A DNA stretch of 64,000 nt from the NCBI RefSeq assembly GCF_900156495.1, contig NZ_FTNT01000016.1, positions 28,518-92,517 on the forward strand. Reading direction: 5' to 3'. The position numbers were made by a program, and so were the translations under genes. The notes below the pieces were generated by a model, which saw only the letters and a list, made by a program, of their open reading frames with translations, was not told where the DNA came from and did no database searches. How positions within the stretch are numbered: position 1 is the stretch's first letter; every line of letters begins with the position of its first letter. This document shows positions 58,593-64,000 of the stretch, one piece after another. Source of the stretch: Williamsia sterculiae (GTDB lineage Bacteria; Actinomycetota; Actinomycetes; Mycobacteriales; Mycobacteriaceae).

Positions 58593-60650
58593 TTACGTCA
58601 AGTAAACGTGACACGCGCTCTCATTGGTGGCTGCAGAGGAAGGATCGTGGGGGGCGGTTACTTGCGGGCGCTGAGAGTTGGTTTCCTCCGGGTGGCGGCT
58701 AGTTGGGGGTTGCGTTGTCCAGGCCGAGTTGCGTAGGAGTCGCAGGCCGTTGAGTCCGACGATGATCGTTGATCCTTCGTGGCCGGCGACACCGAGGGGC
58801 AGGGGGAGAGTGCCGACGAGGTCCCACACCACGAGCGCCGCGATGAAAGTCGCAGCGATCACCAGGTTCGCGATCACGACGCGGCGGGCCTGGCGCGATA
58901 GATTGATCACGGTCGGGATGGCGGTGAGTTCATTGCGGACCATGACGGCGTCCGCGGCCTGCACAGTCAGGTCGGCACCGTTGTGGCCCATGGCGATCCC
59001 GACGTGCGCTGCGGCGAGCGCGGGTGCGTCGTTGATCCCGTCGCCGACGACTGTCACGTTGTCGCCACCTGACTGTAGGTCGCGCACGGCGGCGACTTTG
59101 TCGTCGGGCAGCAGCCCTGATCGCACATCGGTGATCCCCACTTGAGACGCGAGCTGCACGGCGGTGATCGCGTTGTCGCCGGTCAGCAGGACCGGGGTGG
59201 TGGCGGTCAGCGCGGTGACTGCTTGGCGGGCGTCGGGTCGTAGCTGATCGCTGATCGCCAGGACTCCGATCGGGCGCCGATCGACGGTGACGACGACCGC
59301 GGTGTGTCCGAGTGTCTGAAAGGCGTCGATTGCCGCGGTAGTGGCCGCGGTTGCGGCATCGGCGGGTAGAGCCGCAGGTGAGATCACCTCCACCTGTCGG
59401 CCGTCGACGCGGGCGCTCACACCACGACCTGGGTGTGCGGTGAAGTCGTCGGCGGCGGGTAGCTGCATACCGCGGTCGTGGGCGGCGCGCACGATGGCGG
59501 CGGCCAGCGGATGTTCGCTGGGATGTTCGGCGGCCGCGGCCAGCCCAAGTAGACCGTCGATGGTGAAGTCGGCACTGAGGCTCTGTATGTCGGTGAGTTC
59601 TGGGGTGCCGAGGGTCAGTGTTCCGGTCTTGTCGAAGGCGGTGCGGTCGGTGGTGCCCAGTCGCTCCATCACGACGGCGGATTTCACCAGTACTCCATGC
59701 CTGCCTGCGGTGGCGATCGCCGCGAGCAGCGGCGGCATCGTGGCGAGCACGATGGCGCATGGTGACGCGACGATCATGAATGTCATCGCCCGCAGCAAGG
59801 CTCGCTGGAGCGAGTCGCCGAACAGGATCGGGATCGCGAAGACCGCGACGGTGACGGCGACCATGCCGATCGAGTACCGCTGCTCGATCTTCTCGATGAA
59901 CAGCTGGGTCGTGGCCTTGGTGGAGCTGGCGTCGTCGACGAGGGCAGCGATACGGGCGACCACCGAGTCCTCAGCACGGCGATCGGCCCGTAGGCGCAGC
60001 ATCCCGGTGCCGTTGAGGGTGCCGGCGAACACCTCGGCACCGATGACCTTGTCGACTGGCAACGGCTCGCCGGTAATAGTTGCCTGGTCGACCTCGCTCG
60101 CGCCGGCGATGACGGTCGCGTCGGCGGGGATCCGCTCGCCTGGGCGCACGACCAGCACGTTGCCGACCGCGAGGTCGGCCGCCCGCACCTCTTCCTCGCC
60201 GCCGTCGTCGCGCACCCGGATGGCGGTCTCCGGAGCGAGATCCAGCAGGCCGCGCACCGAATCCTCGGTGCGGGCGGTGGCGAATGCCTCGAGCGCCCCT
60301 GATGTCGCGAAGATGACGATCAGGAGCGCACCGTCGGTGACCTGACCGATCGAGGCGGCGCCGATGGCCGCGGCCACCATCAGCAGGTCGACGTCAAGTG
60401 ACCTCTCGCGTAACGCGCGCAGTCCCGCCAGGCCGGGCTCCCACCCGCCGCAGACGTAGCAGGCGAGGTACAACGACCACCACAGCCCCGCGGGCCCGCC
60501 CGCCAACTGGGCGGTCAATCCGGCCAGAAACAGGACCACTGCGGCGGCCGCCCACCGTATCTCGGCCAGCGCCCAGATCCGGGTCCGCCGGATCGCCGCA
60601 ACCCCGGAAGCGGGGGTGGTGGGGCCCAGTGAGGGGGCTCGTACGGGCAT
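58593..60650 (-). CDS. P1B-4-type heavy-metal ATPase (CtpD/CoaT-like)
   Basis: 685 residues, ATG at 60650 with GAGGTGAGCG. P-type motifs in order: TGEPLPVDK, the membrane SPC (MIVASPCAIVLATMPP), DKTGTLTLGTPEL with the phosphorylated Asp, SEHPLAAAIVRAAHDRG and VVGDGINDAPALAAAHVG. The late membrane helix reads GVAGHEGSTIIVGLNGLRLL; HEGST is the marker of the P1B-4 group, which exports Co, Ni or similar divalent ions. No N-terminal metal domain. The C-terminal tail after residue 640 is Ser/Thr/His rich. Divergent from ArsR. Confidence 0.9.
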   Translation of the reverse strand: MPVRAPSLGPTTPASGVAAIRRTRIWALAEIRWAAAAVVLFLAGLTAQLAGGPAGLWWSLYLACYVCGGWEPGLAGLRALRERSLDVDLLMVAAAIGAASIGQVTDGALLIVIFATSGALEAFATARTEDSVRGLLDLAPETAIRVRDDGGEEEVRAADLAVGNVLVVRPGERIPADATVIAGASEVDQATITGEPLPVDKVIGAEVFAGTLNGTGMLRLRADRRAEDSVVARIAALVDDASSTKATTQLFIEKIEQRYSIGMVAVTVAVFAIPILFGDSLQRALLRAMTFMIVASPCAIVLATMPPLLAAIATAGRHGVLVKSAVVMERLGTTDRTAFDKTGTLTLGTPELTDIQSLSADFTIDGLLGLAAAAEHPSEHPLAAAIVRAAHDRGMQLPAADDFTAHPGRGVSARVDGRQVEVISPAALPADAATAATTAAIDAFQTLGHTAVVVTVDRRPIGVLAISDQLRPDARQAVTALTATTPVLLTGDNAITAVQLASQVGITDVRSGLLPDDKVAAVRDLQSGGDNVTVVGDGINDAPALAAAHVGIAMGHNGADLTVQAADAVMVRNELTAIPTVINLSRQARRVVIANLVIAATFIAALVVWDLVGTLPLPLGVAGHEGSTIIVGLNGLRLLRNSAWTTQPPTSRHPEETNSQRPQVTAPHDPSSAATNESACHVYLT

Positions 60651-60696
60651 CGCTCACCTCCAAGTTGGGGGACATGACGGCGCCCACGATAACAGA

Positions 60697-60720
60697 ACAC
60701 ATGAAGACGTCTTCATGTGT
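60697..60720. promoter_or_regulatory. ArsR/SmtB operator: perfect 24-bp palindrome
   Basis: ACACATGAAGAC is followed directly by its complement. It contains ATGAA...TTCAT, the known core of SmtB/ArsR operators. It lies between the ATPase and the ArsR gene and covers an upstream in-frame ATG (60701), which argues against that codon as the start. Confidence 0.85.
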
Positions 60721-60745
60721 AGTGGGGGAGGTAACCTCCTCAGGC

Positions 60746-61108
60746 ATGGGGCATGGAATCGAGGGCCACGACCGTCCCGCCGTACGGCTGGATCCGGATG
60801 CGGCCGAGCGTGTCGCGACCACGCTCCAAGCCCTGGCCACGCCGAGCCGACTGCTGATTCTGACCGAGCTGCGCCACGGCCCCCGTGCGGTCACCGACCT
60901 CGCCGACTCGATCGGGATGGAACAGTCCGCGGTCTCTCACCAACTGCGTCTGCTCCGCAACCTCGGCCTGGTCGTCGGCGCCCGCACCGGCAGATCAATC
61001 ACCTACAGCCTCTACGACAACCACGTCGCCCAACTGCTCGACGAGGCCGTCTACCACTCAGAACACCTACGACTCGGACTCGCCGACCGCCCCAGAGACG
61101 TAGGCTAA
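60746..61108 (+). CDS. ArsR/SmtB-family metal-responsive repressor
   Basis: Start ATG 60746; the ATG 60701 is inside the operator. 120 residues. HTH: PSRLLILTELRHGPRAVTDL, ADSIGMEQSAVSHQLRLLRN, LGLVVGARTGRSITYSLYDN, then the alpha5 region VAQLLDEAVYHSEHLRLGLA with two His and Asp/Glu that could bind metal as in NmtR/SmtB/KmtR sensors. Metal would release it from the palindrome and derepress the ATPase. Confidence 0.9.
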   Translation: MGHGIEGHDRPAVRLDPDAAERVATTLQALATPSRLLILTELRHGPRAVTDLADSIGMEQSAVSHQLRLLRNLGLVVGARTGRSITYSLYDNHVAQLLDEAVYHSEHLRLGLADRPRDVG

Positions 61109-61110
61109 CT

Positions 61111-61142
61111 CGGGTGTTTCGTCACGGGTGACGAAACACCCG
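61111..61142 (+). terminator. Strong terminator hairpin after arsR
   Basis: CGGGTGTTTCGTCAC and its exact complement with a 2-base gap (15-bp stem), 3 bases after the arsR stop. No T-run. Confidence 0.75.
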
Positions 61143-61216
61143 AAAGGCATTGCGCCGCACCGCGATTCGCCGATAACGCGGATTATGTCAAGTCACGCAC
61201 ATGTGCGTCGATTGAC

Positions 61217-61948
61217 ATGTGCAAATGGTCCGCGTGGAACTGTCGCATGTCACCACGAGCTACTGCATCGCCGCCATCGCTTCCCCGGTACCTCCTTCGC
61301 TCCGAGCTCCAGCAGTTCCTCGGCCTGTCCAGGGGGTCGGTGGACGCGTACCTCAAACGCGGGCTGATCCCCGGACCCGACGCCACGTGCTCGGTTGGCC
61401 CGCTGTGGTCCGGGGCCACTCTCAACCGCGCCCGCGAACAGCCCATCGCCTCGCTTGCCGCCGTGGTCCCCGTCGATCGCGACAATGGGTTCGACGACGC
61501 CGATGAGGCCGGGGTTTACATGTGCCCGGACAGGTCGGCGCATTTCATCGGCTGGACCACACCCAGCATCATCGGACTCGTCACCGCCGGTTCCGATCGG
61601 GTTGCTCAGTGGCATGAGGTGCGTGCCTGCGCCCGGTTCGACGGTCCCGTCGTGCGGCAGATGTCGACCGATGATGCGGCGCAGCAGAAGCGGATCACCG
61701 ATGCCACCGCCCGGCGTCGCAACACGAACGCGCTCACCGTGTACCTCCTCAGCGACCCGCTCGCGTACGGGCAGATCCGCGTCGGCGCCTCCGCGACCAC
61801 CGGAGGCCTGCAACGAGCCCGTCTCCTCGCACGACGCGGCCAGAAGGTCGGCGCACCCGGCAACTGGCTTACGTTGCCGACTAAACCCACCACCACGCCG
61901 CTGCCCGAATTCGTGCTGCCGGTCCTCGACGACGCTTTTCCCAAGTAA
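61217..61948 (+). CDS. Hypothetical protein with N-terminal HTH-like segment
   Basis: 243 residues (ATG 61217; ATG 61247 possible). Residues about 24-55 read LPRYLLRSELQQFLGLSRGS, VDAYLKRGLIPGPDA, a MerR/excisionase-like winged-helix start. The body contains YMCPDRSAHFIGWTTPSIIG and TARRRNTNALTVYLLSDPLA, and ends FVLPVLDDAFPK. No full-family match recognised. The gene follows the terminator. The N-terminal HTH suggests DNA binding. Confidence 0.6.
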   Translation: MCKWSAWNCRMSPRATASPPSLPRYLLRSELQQFLGLSRGSVDAYLKRGLIPGPDATCSVGPLWSGATLNRAREQPIASLAAVVPVDRDNGFDDADEAGVYMCPDRSAHFIGWTTPSIIGLVTAGSDRVAQWHEVRACARFDGPVVRQMSTDDAAQQKRITDATARRRNTNALTVYLLSDPLAYGQIRVGASATTGGLQRARLLARRGQKVGAPGNWLTLPTKPTTTPLPEFVLPVLDDAFPK

Positions 61949-61985
61949 CAGACCGCATCAACCCAACACCGAGGAGCCATATCTC

Positions 61986-62249
61986 ATGTCCACCGCATCT
62001 GACGATCGCGAACTCGCCAGCGAAGCCCTACGCATCCTCATCGCCGAGGGCGAGAGCGCAACCCAGAATGGTCATCTTTGGCGCCGATACGACTGGCGCG
62101 ACCTCGCACAGCGTCTAGGAGTCACAACCCACCGTCTCGACGTCGCCTGCGCCAATGTCCGTACCGACGACGAATTGGGCACCGAAGACGGATACCTCTG
62201 GGTGCGCGACGACTACGCACGCACCCTCGCCGAAGCCCTCAACCGCTAA
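61986..62249 (+). CDS. Small hypothetical protein
   Basis: 87 residues from ATG 61986, preceded by CCGAGGAGCCATATCTC. Charged and helical: DDRELASEALRILIAEGESA, RRYDWRDLAQRLGVTTHRLD. The second segment has HTH-like spacing. No family. It is 37 bases after the previous gene and likely in its operon. Confidence 0.55.
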   Translation: MSTASDDRELASEALRILIAEGESATQNGHLWRRYDWRDLAQRLGVTTHRLDVACANVRTDDELGTEDGYLWVRDDYARTLAEALNR

Positions 62250-62321
62250 TGAAGCGGTCACATCACACCAGGCCTTGGGGCTACCCAAAATCGATCCGTG
62301 CCTTGCATCTCAGAAAATCCA

Positions 62322-62357
62322 TGAGAGGTTCCCTGCCCAACAGAAGGGAACCTCTCA
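62322..62357 (+). promoter_or_regulatory. Hairpin hiding the ribosome site of the next gene
   Basis: TGAGAGGTTCCCT (62322-62334) and AGGGAACCTCTCA (62345-62357) are exact complements with a 10-base loop. The 3-prime arm contains AGGGAA, the ribosome site of the next gene, and ends at the A of its ATG. The hairpin can therefore act as a translational switch, or as a terminator of the previous gene that was later used by the next gene. Confidence 0.65.
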
Positions 62358-62557
62358 TGGTGTTCGGCGCATTGATGGTTGTCATAGGCTTCTTCATTCT
62401 CATAAAAACCTGGGAGTCAGTCGTTTCCGGTGAACACGAGGCTCATCGCCGGTACGGAAGAAGCTCACAGGTATCCCTCGGGTGGTGGACCTCGATGGGC
62501 TGCGTCCCGCTCCTGATTGGAGTCGGGAGCATCTACCAGGCCCTTCCCGGACAGTGA
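62357..62557 (+). CDS. Small two-helix membrane protein
   Basis: 66 residues: first helix MVFGALMVVIGFFILIKTWE, charged loop GEHEAHRRYGRSSQ, second helix SLGWWTSMGCVPLLIGVGSI. Ribosome site AGGGAA lies in the hairpin described separately. No family. Toxin-like size and topology are suggestive only. Confidence 0.6.
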   Translation: MVFGALMVVIGFFILIKTWESVVSGEHEAHRRYGRSSQVSLGWWTSMGCVPLLIGVGSIYQALPGQ

Positions 62558-62758
62558 ATGGCCGCACATGTCATCGGGCCGGTTTATCGTCGCGTCATGT
62601 CCCGCAGCACCACAGACCACACCGTGACCCTCGCCGACATCGTCGCAGCCATGCTCGGACGACCCTTGGGCCCGGTCGAGTCCTCGCATCTGAAAACGGG
62701 CTACCAGGCCACCGCAGGTGGCACCCTCGCCGACCTCGCCGGCCAGCTCGTCGCGTGA
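62558..62758 (+). CDS. Small hypothetical protein
   Basis: 66 residues from ATG 62558, adjacent to the previous stop (TGAATG); the ATG at 62597 (MSRSTTDHTVTLADIVAAML) is an alternative. Core VTLADIVAAMLGRPLGPVES, LADLAGQLVA. Overlaps the next gene (GTGA). Unknown. Confidence 0.5.
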   Translation: MAAHVIGPVYRRVMSRSTTDHTVTLADIVAAMLGRPLGPVESSHLKTGYQATAGGTLADLAGQLVA

Positions 62759-62943
62759 CCGTCATGGTGCCTTCGTTCTGGCCGGGTGCGCGTGTACAGC
62801 GCCTCGACGGGGGGGACGCTGGCGAATCCGGCGTGGTTGTCGACCAGGTCGACGAGCTGGTCAGTGTGGAGTGGGAATCCGGTGGTCGCTCAGTGCCGCA
62901 CTGGCGGCATGTCACCCACTCCAATCGGACCAATGATCGATGA
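62755..62943 (+). CDS. Small hypothetical protein
   Basis: 62 residues from GTG 62755 overlapping the previous stop; ATG 62764 possible. The text VPSFWPGARVQRLDGGDAGE, SGVVVDQVDELVSVEWESGG, RSVPHWRHVTHSNR resembles a small SH3- or Tudor-like barrel. Its stop overlaps the next gene (ATGA). Unknown. Confidence 0.5.
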   Translation: MTVMVPSFWPGARVQRLDGGDAGESGVVVDQVDELVSVEWESGGRSVPHWRHVTHSNRTNDR

Positions 62944-64000
62944 GTCCGTCCGACAGTGGCGCACGTTCGCCTGAGCAGCGTGTGACCGACATTGTTGAGC
63001 GTCTGGTGGCGGGTCAGACGTGGGACTTGCGCGCGGGTCCCGACCCGGTCGTTGACACGGCGGATCTGCGGTCAGCGCTTATCGCTCTGGCCACTAGGCA
63101 TGTGGACCCACACGGAATCCATCTGACAAATGCAGTGTTCGACGACCGGCTCGACATTGATTCCCTAACAGTGAAGTTCCCGATCAGGCTGACGTCATGC
63201 GTCTTCAAGGGCGGATTCATAGCTCGGGAAAGCAACCTCAAGCGGCTTGACCTGAGGGAATCAAAGTTCGCCAACAAGAGCGGCCAAGTGCCGCAGTTAA
63301 ACCTGAACGGCACAACAATCAGCGGGCAGCTTAATCTGTCAGGTGCGCGCCTAGTCAACCCCGGGGGTACTGCGCTCTCACTAGACGGGGCGACCGTCAA
63401 CCAGGGCGTGTTCATGCAAGGCGGGTTCCGGGCTGAGGGTGTGGTGCGTGCGTTGGAGGCGACGATTGGCATGCATCTCGACCTGCAGGGTGCGCGCCTG
63501 GTCAACCCCGGGGGTACTGCGCTCTCACTGGACGGTGCGACCATCACCGGCGACGCGCTCGTAGATGAGGGGTTCCGGGCTAAGGGCGAGGTGCGTGCGA
63601 TGGGGGCCACAATAGGCGGGCAGCTCAGTCTGTCGGGTGCGAGCCTGGTCAACCCCGGGGGTACTGCGCTCTCACTGGACGGTGCGACTATCACCGGCGA
63701 CATGCTCCTGGAAGCCGATTCTTGGGCTGAGGGTGTGGTGCACGCGGTGGGGGCGACAATAGGCGGGGAGCTCAGGTTGTCGGGTGCGAGCCTGGTCAAC
63801 CCCGAGGGGTATGCGCTCTTTCTGGATCACGCGACCATCACCGGCGGCGTGTTTATGGAAGACAAGTTCCAGGCTGAGGGTGTGGTGCACGCGGTGGGGG
63901 CGACAATAGGCGGGCAGCTCAGTCTGCGGGGAGCGAGCCTGGTCAACCCCGAGGACGATGCGCTCTCACTGGACGGTGCGACCATCACCGGCGACATGTA
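62940..64000 (+). CDS. Repetitive beta-helix-like protein, N-terminal part (runs off right edge)
   Basis: ATG 62940 overlaps the previous stop. The frame is open to the end of the window, 353 complete codons. The first 130 residues are not repeated and are mixed; the next 220 residues are repeats of 49 residues: GATI(G/T)G..LSLSGASLVN, PGGTALSLDGATITGD then a variable ML..F.AEGVV.AV. This resembles the actinobacterial proteins annotated as membrane-associated oxidoreductase or pentapeptide-like, which have right-handed beta-helix-type repeats. No oxidoreductase motif seen in the visible part. Function unknown. Confidence 0.75.
   Translation, partial: MSPSDSGARSPEQRVTDIVERLVAGQTWDLRAGPDPVVDTADLRSALIALATRHVDPHGIHLTNAVFDDRLDIDSLTVKFPIRLTSCVFKGGFIARESNLKRLDLRESKFANKSGQVPQLNLNGTTISGQLNLSGARLVNPGGTALSLDGATVNQGVFMQGGFRAEGVVRALEATIGMHLDLQGARLVNPGGTALSLDGATITGDALVDEGFRAKGEVRAMGATIGGQLSLSGASLVNPGGTALSLDGATITGDMLLEADSWAEGVVHAVGATIGGELRLSGASLVNPEGYALFLDHATITGGVFMEDKFQAEGVVHAVGATIGGQLSLRGASLVNPEDDALSLDGATITGDM
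63342..64000 (+). repeat. Tandem 147-bp repeat
   Basis: The codon block starting GGTGCG (or GGAGCG) and leading to GTCAACCCC begins at 63342, 63489, 63636, 63783 and 63930, that is exactly every 147 bases. Copies are highly similar at DNA level, so recent duplication or gene conversion is likely, and unequal crossing-over can change the copy number. Confidence 0.85.

Noticed and set aside
60701..60745. ATG 60701 as the arsR start
   Set aside because: It lies inside the 24-bp operator palindrome; the next in-frame ATG gives a normal ArsR length.
63014..63799. - strand repetitive frame of 261 codons at the right edge
   Set aside because: It is the antisense of the 49-residue repeat protein, whose + strand frame is open to the edge and starts with an ATGA overlap.
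1..64000. tRNA, rRNA, tmRNA or attachment-site signals
   Set aside because: No cloverleaf with a GTTCGA-type T-loop, rRNA core sequence or paired att repeat next to an integrase was found, and no integrase gene is present. The sequence was only read by eye, so a short att site could have been missed.

Overview
The window is high-GC actinobacterial DNA, most likely from a mycolate-containing genus of the Mycobacteriales (Gordonia, Rhodococcus, Williamsia, Mycobacterium or a relative). The evidence is strong GC bias at third codon positions, frequent GTG starts, 1-4 nt start/stop overlaps, and the gene families present. The left 37 kb has the layout of a conjugative plasmid or plasmid-derived element: a MobC/relaxase pair with an oriT-like region, a long type IV secretion operon, a ParA/ribbon-helix-helix partition pair and an AEP-primase-type replication initiator. 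No 16S, tRNA, tmRNA or CRISPR array is visible.

Region by region. 1-1.8 kb: a cut-off coiled-coil protein and an AlbA_2 (Schlafen-type) protein. 1.8-4.9 kb: inverted repeats (candidate oriT), mobC and relaxase on the + strand. 5.0-25.7 kb: about 20 genes on the - strand, most of them tightly coupled. They start with a cutinase-like secreted hydrolase and include a VirB2-like candidate pilin, a VirB6/TrbL-like channel protein, a SCO6880-like protein, a separate VirB4-type ATPase, a lysozyme-like/NlpC wall hydrolase and a VirD4-type coupling ATPase. 26.2-29.6 kb: a cassette of XRE regulator and small protein facing a membrane protein, an ImmA/IrrE protease and a nucleoside hydrolase. 30-31.9 kb: little or no recognisable coding. 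31.9-36.5 kb: par genes, an AT-rich palindromic region, a multi-hairpin leader and rep. 36.5-37.5 kb: IS3 debris.

37.5-43.9 kb holds a MarR/SnoaL pair with a clear operator, then a PucR-type regulator divergent from a small protein, an alpha-dioxygenase-like haem peroxidase and a cytochrome P450. This resembles an unfused bacterial version of fungal dioxygenase-P450 oxylipin synthases. 44-45.5 kb is a second graveyard of IS3 and IS21 fragments. 45.5-58.5 kb is a catabolic island: PucR-type regulator, Baeyer-Villiger monooxygenase, alpha/beta hydrolase, enoyl-reductase-like protein, acetoacetate-decarboxylase-family protein, three SDRs (one frameshifted), two carboxymuconolactone-decarboxylase-family proteins, an EthD/SMP-30 fusion and a TetR regulator. 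An alcohol-ketone-ester-acid route for an alicyclic or terpenoid-like substrate fits these genes but is inferred.

58.6-61.1 kb is a P1B-4-type metal ATPase divergent from an ArsR repressor, with a 24-bp perfect palindrome between them. 61.2-64 kb carries small unrecognised genes, one behind an RBS-hiding hairpin, and ends inside a protein built from exact 147-bp (49-residue) repeats. Several starts were moved from the longest ORF to internal codons with better ribosome binding sites or translational coupling; this is stated per entry. Functional names rest on motifs read by eye; no database search was run.
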